Shown in pieces: positions 1 through 8,540 of a DNA stretch of 64,000 bases; position 1 is the first letter of the stretch; every line of letters starts with the position of its first letter. The position numbers and the translations under genes are program-made. The notes below the pieces were generated by a model. It was not told the DNA's origin, made no database searches, and was given only the letters and a program-made list of their open reading frames with translations. This DNA comes from Formosa undariae (GTDB lineage Bacteria; Bacteroidota; Bacteroidia; Flavobacteriales; Flavobacteriaceae): contig NZ_JBHMEZ010000001.1 in assembly GCF_042427615.1 (NCBI RefSeq), positions 620,001 to 684,000 on the forward strand, given 5' to 3'.

Positions 1-558
1 GTACGTAGGCGTTCCAATTTGGTCTGCAACCACACTTAATTCAGGTCTTGTTTCTGCCAAACGCAACATGGTTTTCATGAAGTTATTAGCATGTTCTGAA
101 TATAACCAAGATGTTCGTAAAATAAAATAAGCATCCAGGTTTTCTTGAATAGCTTGTTCTCCTTCCAACTTTGTTAATCCGTAAATCCCTAAAGGTTCTG
201 CAATATCTGTTTCAGAATATAAAGAAGAAGATTTTCCATCGAATACAAAATCTGTAGATACATGAATTAGTTTCACATTATTATCCTTACAAGCAATTGC
301 TAAATGTTTAGCGCCATCTTTATTGACTTTTCGCGCTAAATCCACATCCGATTCCGATTTATCTACAGCCGTATATGCTGCACAATTAATACACCAATCG
401 ATAGTGTTATTTTGAAAAAAATCAGCAACATGTTGCTGATTTGTAATATCTAAATCTTCTGAATCTGTATAAATAAACTGTAGGTTATTTTGGTCTTTAG
501 CAACATCCTTAATACAGGCTGCTAATTGTCCGTTTCCCCCGGTAACTAAAACTTTCAT
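1..558 (-). CDS. rfbD: dTDP-4-dehydrorhamnose reductase, N-terminal part
   Basis: Last step of dTDP-L-rhamnose synthesis: NAD(P)H reduction of dTDP-4-dehydro-L-rhamnose in the cytoplasm. Translating the reverse strand from the ATG at 558 gives MKVLVTGGNGQLAACIKD, the Rossmann GxxGxL dinucleotide-binding loop, and later an SDR YxxxK motif (YGLTK, about residues 126-130) within IYGLTKLEGE. About 186 residues are present; the family is near 285-300, so the C-terminal third lies beyond the left edge. The ATG shares one base with the rfbC stop codon (TAATG), which indicates translational coupling in an rfbB-A-C-D operon. Identification is firm from motifs and neighbours. Confidence 0.93.
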   Translation of the reverse strand, partial: MKVLVTGGNGQLAACIKDVAKDQNNLQFIYTDSEDLDITNQQHVADFFQNNTIDWCINCAAYTAVDKSESDVDLARKVNKDGAKHLAIACKDNNVKLIHVSTDFVFDGKSSSLYSETDIAEPLGIYGLTKLEGEQAIQENLDAYFILRTSWLYSEHANNFMKTMLRLAETRPELSVVADQIGTPTY

Positions 559-1103
559 TATAATTTTGCGTTTTCAAATGAAGAAGAAATAGTATCTTTT
601 TCAGAAATTAACATTTCACTTTCGTCAATTTGCCAGTCAATATTTAAAGACTTATCGTTGTAAATAATACTCCCTTCTGAAGCTTTATTATAAAAATTAT
701 CACACTTATAAGAAAATATAGCTGTTTCACTTAAAACAACAAATCCATGAGCGAAACCACGCGGCACAAATAATTGTTTTTTATTCTCTTCGGATAAATT
801 CACTGCAACATGTTGTCCGAATGTTGGAGAATCTTTTCTTATATCTACAGCAACGTCTAGAACTTCACCTTTAACTACGCGTACTAATTTCGCTTGCGCA
901 TGCTCCCCTAGTTGATAATGTAATCCTCTTAAAACACCACGAGACGAAAACGATTCATTATCTTGAACAAACGTTACGTCTAAATTTGTTAATTTCTTAA
1001 ACGTTTCAGCATTATAAGACTCTAAAAAATAGCCTCTTTTATCTCCGAAAACTTGAGGTTCGATTATGAAACAATCTTTTAATTTAGTTTCTGTAACAGT
1101 CAT
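558..1103 (-). CDS. rfbC: dTDP-4-dehydrorhamnose 3,5-epimerase
   Basis: Epimerises dTDP-4-keto-6-deoxyglucose at C3 and C5 to give dTDP-4-keto-L-rhamnose. The 181-residue length is normal for this small cupin-fold enzyme. Visible family features are the RGYFLESY segment (23-30), the active-site LRGLHYQ with His62, the FVPRGFAHGF strand (112-121) and the SYKCDNFY region with Tyr132. The start ATG at 1103 shares one base with the end of rfbA, and the stop shares one base with the rfbD start, so it sits inside a tightly coupled dTDP-rhamnose operon. Confidence 0.96.
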   Translation of the reverse strand: MTVTETKLKDCFIIEPQVFGDKRGYFLESYNAETFKKLTNLDVTFVQDNESFSSRGVLRGLHYQLGEHAQAKLVRVVKGEVLDVAVDIRKDSPTFGQHVAVNLSEENKKQLFVPRGFAHGFVVLSETAIFSYKCDNFYNKASEGSIIYNDKSLNIDWQIDESEMLISEKDTISSSFENAKL

Positions 1104-1969
1104 TATTTTTTATTTAGTAATCCTAATAAATTCCTACCATAACCACTCTTTAATAAAGGTTGTGCTAAGGCTTCAAATTGTTCTGCAGTAATATAACCCA
1201 TTTCATATGCTGCTGCTTCAATAGAACCAATTTTTAAACCTTGGCGCTCTTCTAAAACCTCAACAAATTGAGACGCTTGCATAAGTGATTGGAACGTACC
1301 TGTATCTAACCAAGCTGTTCCTCTATCAAGAATACTCACTTTAAGATTTCCTTGTTCCAAGTACACCTTGTTAACATCTGTAATTTCTAATTCACCTCTG
1401 TGACTTGGTGCAATATTTTTAGCAATCTCTACTACTGAATTATCGTAAAAATAAATACCAGGAACCGCATAATTCGATTTTGGATGTTCAGGCTTTTCTT
1501 CAATAGAAATAGCTTGTCCATTTTCATCAAAATCTACTACCCCATAACGTTCTGGATCATGCACACGGTAGGCATAAATTATTCCGCCATCAGGATCGTT
1601 ATTCGCCTGTAATAATTTCCCTAAACCAGTTCCATAAAAAATGTTATCTCCTAAAATTAAGGCCACTTTATCATCTCCAATAAAATCTGATCCAATAATA
1701 AAAGCTTCAGCTAAACCATTAGGTTCTTCTTGTACTGCATATTCGAATTTACATCCGAACTTTTTTCCATCACCCAGTAAATCTTTAAACAATGGTAAAT
1801 CCTTGGGCGTTGAAATGATTAATACCTCATTAATACCCGCATACATTAATGTTGACAACGGATAATAAATCATAGGTTTATCGTAAATTGGCATTAATTG
1901 CTTACTTACAGATAATGTTAAAGGGTGTAATCGTGTTCCTGATCCTCCTGCTAGAATAATTCCTTTCAT
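1103..1969 (-). CDS. rfbA: Glucose-1-phosphate thymidylyltransferase
   Basis: First committed step of dTDP-rhamnose synthesis: dTTP plus glucose-1-phosphate gives dTDP-glucose and pyrophosphate. At 288 residues it matches RmlA enzymes. The N-terminal nucleotidyltransferase signature GGSGTRLHPLT occupies residues 8-18, LGDNIFYG follows near residue 106, and EEKPEHPKSNYAVPGIYFYD and LDRGTAWLDTGT are typical RmlA sugar-binding segments. It follows rfbB with one intervening base. The family is usually feedback-inhibited by dTDP-rhamnose; that is family knowledge, not seen here. Confidence 0.97.
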   Translation of the reverse strand: MKGIILAGGSGTRLHPLTLSVSKQLMPIYDKPMIYYPLSTLMYAGINEVLIISTPKDLPLFKDLLGDGKKFGCKFEYAVQEEPNGLAEAFIIGSDFIGDDKVALILGDNIFYGTGLGKLLQANNDPDGGIIYAYRVHDPERYGVVDFDENGQAISIEEKPEHPKSNYAVPGIYFYDNSVVEIAKNIAPSHRGELEITDVNKVYLEQGNLKVSILDRGTAWLDTGTFQSLMQASQFVEVLEERQGLKIGSIEAAAYEMGYITAEQFEALAQPLLKSGYGRNLLGLLNKK

Positions 1970-1970
1970 C

Positions 1971-2990
1971 TTAGTTTTTGTATTTATTGATATACCACTC
2001 TATTGTTTTCTTAATACCGGTTTCAAAATTTTCATCGGCTTTCCAACCTAATTCATTTTCTAATTTTGTAGCATCAATTGCATAGCGGAAATCATGTCCT
2101 GCACGGTCTTTTACAAATGTAATCTGATCGGCATAAGGCTTATCTTTTGGATATATTCCATCTAAAATACCGCAAATAGTATTTACAATATACATGTTAT
2201 CACGTTCGTTTCTTCCTCCAATATTGTAAGTTTCACCGAACTTTCCTTCAGCGTAAACTAAAGCAATCCCCTTACAGTGATCTAAAACATACAACCAGTC
2301 ACGAATATTTTTACCATCTCCATAAATTGGAATATCCTCTCCTGATAATGCTTTTCTTATAATAGTTGGAATTAACTTTTCGTCGTGTTGTTTAGGTCCG
2401 TAGTTGTTAGAACAGTTTGTTGTTAAAACATTCATTCCGTAGGTATGGAAATAACTTCTAACCACAAAGTCAGAAGAAGCTTTAGAAGCACTATATGGAC
2501 TGTTAGGCGCATAAGGTGTAGATTCTAAAAACAAACCTGTTTCTCCTAAAGTACCGTAAACCTCGTCTGTAGAAATATGGTGGAATTTATTATTCTCACA
2601 TCCTTCTTTAAATTCGAAAGGTCCATTCATCCAATGTTTTTTAGCAACATCGATTAAATTAAATGTTCCAAAAATATTCGTCTGCATAAAAGCATCAGGA
2701 TTTTTAATAGAATTATCTACATGCGATTCTGCAGCAAAATGTATTACTCCAGAAAATTTGTATTTATCGAATAATTCTTCAATTAAATTACGATCACAAA
2801 TATCGCCTTCAACAAAAGTATAATTTGAATTACCTTCTACTTCAGATACGTTCGTTAAATCTCCAGCATAAGTTAATTTATCTAAGTTTACAAGATGAAT
2901 ATCTTTGTTCTCTTCCAAAAAATAAGGAACAAAATTAGAGCCAATAAACCCTGCTCCTCCGGTTACTAAAATTGAAGTTTTACCCTTCAT
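1971..2990 (-). CDS. rfbB: dTDP-glucose 4,6-dehydratase
   Basis: Converts dTDP-glucose to dTDP-4-keto-6-deoxyglucose with bound NAD+. It is an extended short-chain dehydrogenase of 339 residues. The NAD-binding GGAGFIGSNF lies at 11-20, the catalytic Thr-Asp-Glu triplet at 141-143 (STDEVYG), and the YxxxK pair at Tyr166/Lys170 (YSASK). Its 5' end overlaps the preceding Wzz-like gene by 11 bp, and rfbA follows one base later, so the four rml genes are read on one transcript with the polysaccharide chain-length gene. Confidence 0.97.
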   Translation of the reverse strand: MKGKTSILVTGGAGFIGSNFVPYFLEENKDIHLVNLDKLTYAGDLTNVSEVEGNSNYTFVEGDICDRNLIEELFDKYKFSGVIHFAAESHVDNSIKNPDAFMQTNIFGTFNLIDVAKKHWMNGPFEFKEGCENNKFHHISTDEVYGTLGETGLFLESTPYAPNSPYSASKASSDFVVRSYFHTYGMNVLTTNCSNNYGPKQHDEKLIPTIIRKALSGEDIPIYGDGKNIRDWLYVLDHCKGIALVYAEGKFGETYNIGGRNERDNMYIVNTICGILDGIYPKDKPYADQITFVKDRAGHDFRYAIDATKLENELGWKADENFETGIKKTIEWYINKYKN

Positions 2991-4062
2991 AATTCTTTAT
3001 AAATTTAATGATTTTTGATGATGCAAAAACTAAATACATAACTATAAAAGCTAGTATTGGTAATATGAGCATAGATTTCTTTTGAATTTTCGACACTTTA
3101 TTACCTACCGTTTGAAACCCAGAAACAGTATCGAAAAGAACATCTTCTTCAAGCTGTTCTCTTTCAAGTCTAACCAACTGATTTCTTAACTCTATTTCTT
3201 TATTAAACAATTCAAATTCTTTGGTTACCGATTTATCTTTTTCGAAAGACAACCCATCTCCTATCGTCATGCCTTTTCTCGATTGCGATTTTGATTCTGC
3301 TTCTAAAACGGAAATATAAACTTTTTGTAATGAATCTATTTTATCTAAAGATGAATTTATACTCGTTTTTTCAATGAAATATAATTTATCCCGTTTATCC
3401 ATCAATGTTTGAGAATATTTATTCTCAATTGACGTGTTTAAACCATTTTCCAAAGCTTTAAAAATATTATTTTGAAGCGCCTCTACTTTGATTTCAAATA
3501 TTTTGGAAGAATATATATCCCTACCTCCTATGTACCTCTCGTAAGTATAATTACTTGCCGTAGCAGAATCCGTAGATTGTAAAAACTCTTCATATTCCAA
3601 GACTAAATCAGTCTCAGTTTCGGGCCCTTGAACCACTTGTATTGACTGAATCTTTTGAGCTTGTTCTACATCTATTTTAAAGATATTTGCAATATCACTA
3701 TAGTTACTATCATCTAATAAAGTATTAAAATACTTGACATTATTTATTAGTGGAAATTTAGAGTCATAATATGGTTTTACCAACATACTAGAACTATAAA
3801 CTATAGGTTTGGTTTTATCTAAATAAAAGCCAATAACAGCAAAAACAACAACTACAATCAGTATAATTTTTGCATATTTTACAACAGGCTTTAAAAGGTA
3901 AATAAACCCTTTAAAAATAGCCTTAAAGATTGACCCAATAAATTTAAAGAAATTAGAAAACCCTTTACCTATATAGTTAAACAAGACTATTAAATCGACT
4001 TCATCGTTTGAAGCTTGTTGTTTTCGTGGCAGATTAGAATTCTCTGGTAAGTTTGTGTTCAT
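2980..4062 (-). CDS. Wzz-like polysaccharide chain-length determinant protein
   Basis: An inner-membrane protein of 360 residues with the two-membrane-segment layout of Wzz/polysaccharide co-polymerases. It has a polar N-terminus, an amphipathic stretch at 30-60, TM1 near 65-80 (IILIVVVVFAVIGFY), a long helical periplasmic region and TM2 near 331-349. A YSSSMLVKPYYDS segment after TM1 resembles the conserved post-TM1 strand of Wzz proteins. There is no cytoplasmic tyrosine-kinase domain. It overlaps rfbB by 11 bp, consistent with a role in length control of a rhamnose-containing surface glycan, though that role is inferred from context. Sequence similarity to classical Wzz is weak by eye. Confidence 0.65.
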   Translation of the reverse strand: MNTNLPENSNLPRKQQASNDEVDLIVLFNYIGKGFSNFFKFIGSIFKAIFKGFIYLLKPVVKYAKIILIVVVVFAVIGFYLDKTKPIVYSSSMLVKPYYDSKFPLINNVKYFNTLLDDSNYSDIANIFKIDVEQAQKIQSIQVVQGPETETDLVLEYEEFLQSTDSATASNYTYERYIGGRDIYSSKIFEIKVEALQNNIFKALENGLNTSIENKYSQTLMDKRDKLYFIEKTSINSSLDKIDSLQKVYISVLEAESKSQSRKGMTIGDGLSFEKDKSVTKEFELFNKEIELRNQLVRLEREQLEEDVLFDTVSGFQTVGNKVSKIQKKSMLILPILAFIVMYLVFASSKIIKFIKNYEG

Positions 4063-4067
4063 TTAAA

Positions 4068-5771
4068 TTAGTTAAATATTTGTTTTAATATGGTTCTAGT
4101 AATCAAATAGGTTGGTTTTACTCCTGATGTTCCTAAACCTCCTGAAGCTAAAGTACCTCCTGTTTCTAACGGATTGTCACTTGCGTAATATGCATATCTC
4201 ACTTTTACATCTGGAGAAATATTACCTCTAACCTTAGAAGCAGATTGAATGGCTTTCTGGTAATGCGCACCTTCCATTTCTAATCCAATAACATTCCATG
4301 TCGAATTATAAAAGAATTTTAAAATGTCTTTATTTTGAAGCGATGTTCCTAAAACAGTAATCATTGTGCCTTCCGAAACTCCAATTCCATGTCCTTCTAA
4401 ATCCGATTTACTTAACTCGTTATTAAGCGGATAATTATCTGCAGTCCCTTCAAAAATATGAGCAGAAGGAATCATAATATCTCCTTTTCCGCCTTCTAAA
4501 ATTCCAGCTTTTCCCATTATAGAAAGCGATTCCACATTTAAGTGTACTTTCTTACCTTCTATTTTATAAGGTTTTAAAAGTTCGTCTATAGTTTCGTAAG
4601 CTTGCTCTCCGAATGCGTAATCCATAACTAAAAGCACTGGCTTTTCTTCTTGTAATTTCGCTTGGTTTGCATCGATATCAATTTTTGAAAAATCTATTTT
4701 AGAGGTATCAAAAATCTGAACATCAATATTTGTTCCTGAGCTATCTTCAATAAAAATCATTCCTCGTTGCAACGCTTCTTTATTTACTTTATTGCGAAGC
4801 GACTTATTATCTTTATGACTTATAGCCTCATACACTTCAAAAACATCCTTTTTTGAAACTAAGGTTTTTAAAGCATTTGGAGCAAAAAGCGTGTTCATTA
4901 CACTGTGCATATTTGCACTAATAACATGTATAGGACGATTTAATAGCTTGTTTTTATAAAGGACCTGTTTAATGTTGTTCGCCCAAATTTCACCATGAAT
5001 ATGATGGCCTAAGCGTTCTCGTAACATCGGACTAAAACTAACGGTTCGTTTATCGTTATTTATAACCTCTTCTATAGCTAATTTCCCTAACCAATACACA
5101 ATATGTAACAGGCGTTCAGGACGGTTTGGAGCGGAAAACTGACTATAAATATCAGTGATTTCGTTAAAAGTTCTGCCTAAAATATTCGCGGTATACGTTA
5201 TTGCTATTTCTCGATCTTGTTGAGATAATTCTTCGTTTGCAAGAACTACTTTTTCTAATTTAATCCAGTCTCTTGTTGTCGTACCCTCATCATCAATAAT
5301 GACGCGTTTACTAATTTTATGAGACTCTATAAATAGAAAAGTAAGGTGTGTAAGGATATCGTAAATTTCTGATCGTCCGCGAGTGATTTCAATATTCATC
5401 TGATCATCATCAATACGGTAACAATTACGACGACGTTTAGGCGGAATTATCGCTTTAAAATGAGAATTAGCGTAACCTTCGTCGCTTGTTAGATTAATAT
5501 AACGACACTCTTCAATACCTATAGGTAGTCTATCAATAATATAAAGTAATCCATCTAATTCGGCCTTTTCGTCGCCAACAGAGCCATAAATTTCTGGTCT
5601 TAAAAGCAATAAAGCCTCTCTTAACGTTTCACCAGAAATGCCCATTGGTTTGTAAAATCCACGATTAAACAGATGTCTCATCGTAATATACATGCGCTCT
5701 ATCGCACCTGAACTCTCTTGAGCCCGTGTTCTTTCATGATGTTTTTTATTACTCATACAAATATTTTGCAT
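4068..5771 (-). CDS. DUF6909-like protein with nucleoside-phosphorylase-like C-terminus
   Basis: A 567-residue cytoplasmic protein without signal peptide or membrane segment. I recognise it as a conserved Bacteroidota protein of unknown function, recalled as DUF6909. The N-terminal ~280 residues are helical and charged. The C-terminal ~150 residues carry motifs placed as in purine nucleoside phosphorylase/AMP nucleosidase folds: GKAGILEGGKGDIMIP (420-435), a GTMITVLGTS strand, GLEMEGA (496-502) and YYASDNPL (528-535). Catalysis is inferred only. Two starts are possible, ATG 5771 and the in-frame ATG 5756 (MSNKKHH). It lies 5 bp before the Wzz-like gene and 12 bp after the GH3 gene in the same run. 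Confidence 0.6.
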   Translation of the reverse strand: MQNICMSNKKHHERTRAQESSGAIERMYITMRHLFNRGFYKPMGISGETLREALLLLRPEIYGSVGDEKAELDGLLYIIDRLPIGIEECRYINLTSDEGYANSHFKAIIPPKRRRNCYRIDDDQMNIEITRGRSEIYDILTHLTFLFIESHKISKRVIIDDEGTTTRDWIKLEKVVLANEELSQQDREIAITYTANILGRTFNEITDIYSQFSAPNRPERLLHIVYWLGKLAIEEVINNDKRTVSFSPMLRERLGHHIHGEIWANNIKQVLYKNKLLNRPIHVISANMHSVMNTLFAPNALKTLVSKKDVFEVYEAISHKDNKSLRNKVNKEALQRGMIFIEDSSGTNIDVQIFDTSKIDFSKIDIDANQAKLQEEKPVLLVMDYAFGEQAYETIDELLKPYKIEGKKVHLNVESLSIMGKAGILEGGKGDIMIPSAHIFEGTADNYPLNNELSKSDLEGHGIGVSEGTMITVLGTSLQNKDILKFFYNSTWNVIGLEMEGAHYQKAIQSASKVRGNISPDVKVRYAYYASDNPLETGGTLASGGLGTSGVKPTYLITRTILKQIFN

Positions 5772-5783
5772 GTAAATATACTA

Positions 5784-7286
5784 CTATTTAGTTACTTTTA
5801 AAGCATATAGCGTATCTGCAATTTTTCGGTCGTTAGATAATCTAGGTATTTTATTTTGACCTCCTAATTTCCCAATAGATTTCATATAATCCTGAAATCC
5901 ATCTTTTTTAATCAAAGTAATTTTTAAAGGCTGAAGCACTTTTCCAATAATTAAATCGTAATAATAACTGTTTTGGTTTTGAAGCGATTGGTCTAAACGA
6001 TTTATTAATTCGGCAAGATCTTCCGGTTCGTTTTCAAATTCTACAAACCACTCATGGAATGGCAAACCTGATTCCGGACTAATTTGTGGCGCAACAGTAA
6101 ATTCAGAAATACGAATAGCTGTATCTTCGGTAGCTTCTTTCATCGCATGCTCTACTTCTTTACCAATAACATGTTCTCCAAAGGCTGAAATAAAATGTTT
6201 TATTCTCCCAGTAACTATAACGCGATACGGCTTTAAGGACGTAAAAGCTACAGTATCTCCTATATTATAGGCCCACAAACCTGCTGTAGTCGAAATTATC
6301 ATAACATAATTTACATCCAACTCAACATCTTTAATTGTGAGTCGCTTTGGGTTCTCTTCAAAAAACGTATCTGCTTTTATAAACTCATAAAAAATCCCCG
6401 AATTTAATTGAAGCAACATCCCCTTTTCACCTTGCTTATCTTGATAAGCAAAGAAACCTTCACTCGCGGGGTACAATTCGATACTATCTACTTTTCGACC
6501 GATTAATTTTTCAAATTTAGCACGATAAGGTTCGAAATTTACGCCTCCAAAAATGAATAAATTGAAATTCTTAAATATATCGCCAACGGGTTTTCCTGTT
6601 TTTTCTTGAAGTTTCTCAAAATACATTTGCACCCAAGATGGAATTCCTGAAATTATAGTCATATCCTCCGGAAGAGTTTCCTCTACAATAGCATCTACTT
6701 TCGTTTCCCAGTCTTCAATACAATTTGTTTCCCAACTTGGCAACCTATTTTTCTGAAGATATTTAGGCACAAAATGAGCAACAATTCCTGATAAACGTCC
6801 AAGATTTACACCGTTTTTCTTTTCTAAAATCGGACTCCCTTGAAGAAATATCATTTTCCCATCAACAAAACTAGAGTTACCCGTTTCGTTTATATACAAT
6901 AAAATAGCATTTCTAGCAGCCTCGATATGTGTAGGCATGCTCTCCTTAGTAATCGGTATGTATTTAGCTCCAGAAGTGGTCCCTGATGTTTTAGCAAAAT
7001 ACAAGGGCTTACCTTTCCAAAGTATATTCTCTTCTCCTGCGACAACTTTTAAAACGTAAGGTTTTAAATCTTCGTAATCACGAACAGGAACGTGTTTCAC
7101 AAAATCTTCAAAAGTTTTTATATTTTGAAAATTATGGTCTTTTCCAAATTCAGTAGAAGCAGCTTCTGAAATTAAATTTTGAAATACATTTTCCTGAGTC
7201 TCCACAGGGTTATTAGCCCATTTCTGAACAGAATTATAGATATACTTCGAAAATGGTTTTGCTAATAATGCTTTTATAGAAATCAT
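5784..7286 (-). CDS. GH3 family acyl-adenylate-forming enzyme
   Basis: A 500-residue member of the GH3 (auxin-responsive promoter) family, part of the ANL superfamily that adenylates a carboxylic acid and, in plants, joins it to an amino acid. The nucleotide-binding motif SGTTSGAK is at 101-108, YPASEGFFAY forms the second conserved motif, and VTGRIKHFISAFGEH is the C-terminal hinge motif. Bacterial members are widespread in Bacteroidota but their substrates are unknown, so no specific reaction is assigned. It overlaps the M23 gene by 4 bp and is followed after 12 bp by the DUF6909-type gene. Confidence 0.85.
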   Translation of the reverse strand: MISIKALLAKPFSKYIYNSVQKWANNPVETQENVFQNLISEAASTEFGKDHNFQNIKTFEDFVKHVPVRDYEDLKPYVLKVVAGEENILWKGKPLYFAKTSGTTSGAKYIPITKESMPTHIEAARNAILLYINETGNSSFVDGKMIFLQGSPILEKKNGVNLGRLSGIVAHFVPKYLQKNRLPSWETNCIEDWETKVDAIVEETLPEDMTIISGIPSWVQMYFEKLQEKTGKPVGDIFKNFNLFIFGGVNFEPYRAKFEKLIGRKVDSIELYPASEGFFAYQDKQGEKGMLLQLNSGIFYEFIKADTFFEENPKRLTIKDVELDVNYVMIISTTAGLWAYNIGDTVAFTSLKPYRVIVTGRIKHFISAFGEHVIGKEVEHAMKEATEDTAIRISEFTVAPQISPESGLPFHEWFVEFENEPEDLAELINRLDQSLQNQNSYYYDLIIGKVLQPLKITLIKKDGFQDYMKSIGKLGGQNKIPRLSNDRKIADTLYALKVTK

Positions 7287-8155
7287 GGTTTAAAATCGAT
7301 AAAATTAATTGGATTAATAGGATATCCATCACTCCACAATTCAAAATGTAAATGAGGACCTGTAGTAAATTCACCTGAATCACCTGCTGTTGCAATAACT
7401 TCTCCCGCCTTAACTAAATCGCCTTGACCCTTAGTTAAAGACGCATTGTGTTTGTAAACTGAAATTAACCCATAACTATGTTCTAAAATAAGAACAAAGC
7501 CTGTTTGCGACGTCCATTCTGCGAAAATAACACGACCATCGGCAGTGGCTTTTATAGGTGTGTCTTTTGCCACAACAATATCTACGGCGAAATGCTTATC
7601 TTTAACACTATACGGCTCACTTATTTCTCCGCTTACGGGTGGAAATAAAACGAAATTTGCAGCCGTAGTTGCCGAATCGAAAAGATTGTATTTATCTTCT
7701 TTATCTACTTTTTCTCTTAATAAAGAATCGGCTCTTGTCGGGTTTAAATCCACTTGGCTTGCTTCATATTTAGTCGCCGCAATAATAGAATCTTTATTAA
7801 TATTAGGAGTCGAAACATCGCCTTCTAAAACTTTCTTAATAGACGCATAAAATTGTTCGTTGTCATGCAATACTTGCTGTATCGAATCTGTTCTAAAATG
7901 TAATTCGGTGGCGGACTTTTTTAATACTGAAGAAGAATATCCTGGGATATATTCTCGTAACGGCGTATAGGCTATTAAAAGCGTTGTTGCTGTAATTAAA
8001 AAGATCGTTAATAACGAGAGTACAACAAATACATTTAATCGATTAAGTTTAAACGATAAACGCTCTTCAAAAGTGTCTTCGTTTAAAATAACAAGGCGAT
8101 ACTTATGCAGTAACTTACGTGTTATTTTTTTCTTTTTAGTTTTCTTTTGATTCAT
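7283..8155 (-). CDS. M23 family zinc metallopeptidase, membrane-anchored
   Basis: A LytM-type peptidoglycan hydrolase or divisome activator. The N-terminus is very basic (MNQKKTKKKKITRKLLHKYR), followed by one membrane segment near residues 39-62. A predicted coiled-coil periplasmic linker and a C-terminal M23 domain follow. The domain shows HFAVDIV with GRVIFAE and the zinc/catalytic HLHFELW motif at 268-274. Length 290. It is the first gene of a run continuing through GH3 to rfbD. A -7 box (plus coordinates 8164-8171) sits only 8 bases upstream of the ATG. Whether it is an active endopeptidase is not determined; the first metal-ligand region is somewhat divergent. Confidence 0.88.
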   Translation of the reverse strand: MNQKKTKKKKITRKLLHKYRLVILNEDTFEERLSFKLNRLNVFVVLSLLTIFLITATTLLIAYTPLREYIPGYSSSVLKKSATELHFRTDSIQQVLHDNEQFYASIKKVLEGDVSTPNINKDSIIAATKYEASQVDLNPTRADSLLREKVDKEDKYNLFDSATTAANFVLFPPVSGEISEPYSVKDKHFAVDIVVAKDTPIKATADGRVIFAEWTSQTGFVLILEHSYGLISVYKHNASLTKGQGDLVKAGEVIATAGDSGEFTTGPHLHFELWSDGYPINPINFIDFKP

Positions 8156-8163
8156 CTTAAAAA

Positions 8164-8171
8164 CAAAATTA
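8164..8171 (-). promoter_or_regulatory. Candidate -7 box for the M23-GH3-rfb operon
   Basis: Minus-strand TAATTTTG matches the Bacteroidota -7 consensus TAnnTTTG. It ends 8 bases before the M23 ATG at 8155, so the 5' leader would be only a few bases long. No clear -33 TTTG partner was found. Confidence 0.45.
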
Positions 8172-8245
8172 AAGAATTTAATTGCACGAAACCTTTATGT
8201 TTTCCTAAAATTCTTATATTAACATTAATATTAAACTATAATTAT

Positions 8246-8253
8246 TACCTTTG
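8246..8253 (+). promoter_or_regulatory. Candidate -7 box for tatA
   Basis: TACCTTTG matches the Bacteroidota TAnnTTTG -7 consensus, 20 bases upstream of the tatA ATG. The A-rich leader AACATAAAAGAAT, without a Shine-Dalgarno sequence, is typical of the phylum. Confidence 0.55.
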
Positions 8254-8273
8254 TTTTTTAAACATAAAAGAAT

Positions 8274-8471
8274 ATGATTTCTCAAGGAATATTTTTAATG
8301 ATTGGAGCTCCTCAAATAATCTTAATTGTAGTAATTGTTTTATTACTTTTTGGAGGTAAAAAAATACCTGAACTTATGCGCGGCTTAGGAAGCGGTATTA
8401 AGGAATTTAAAGATGCCTCGAAAGAAGAAGAAAGCCAAGATGAAGGCTTTAAAAAAAGTAAAAAAGAATAA
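8274..8471 (+). CDS. tatA: Sec-independent translocase subunit TatA/E
   Basis: A pore-forming subunit of the twin-arginine translocase, which exports folded proteins. The 65-residue product has the standard TatA plan: a short N-terminus, one membrane helix (APQIILIVVIVLLLFGG, about 11-27), the hinge and amphipathic helix GGKKIPELMRGLGSGIKEFKDA, and a charged tail. An ATG at 8298 (MIGAPQ) would give a more classical short N-terminus; the upstream ATG is chosen because of its spacing from the -7 box. It is transcribed divergently from the M23 gene and closed by a terminator hairpin 15 bp after the stop. tatC is not in the window. Confidence 0.92.
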   Translation: MISQGIFLMIGAPQIILIVVIVLLLFGGKKIPELMRGLGSGIKEFKDASKEEESQDEGFKKSKKE

Positions 8472-8485
8472 TACATTCAGTATAC

Positions 8486-8519
8486 AAAAAAAGCCAACAA
8501 TTACTTGTTGGCTTTTTTT
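8486..8519. terminator. Bidirectional intrinsic terminator between tatA and the DUF4837 gene
   Basis: AAGCCAACAA and TTGTTGGCTT form a perfect stem with a 4-base loop, flanked by a run of A on the left and T on the right, so it can act for tatA (+) and for the convergent gene ending at 8541 (-). Confidence 0.88.
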
Positions 8520-8540
8520 GTGTCTTATTTTTTAAAGCAA

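Noticed and set aside
7545..7850. 101-codon plus-strand frame opposite the M23 peptidase
   Set aside because: Lies entirely antisense to a confidently assigned gene and has no promoter or family resemblance.
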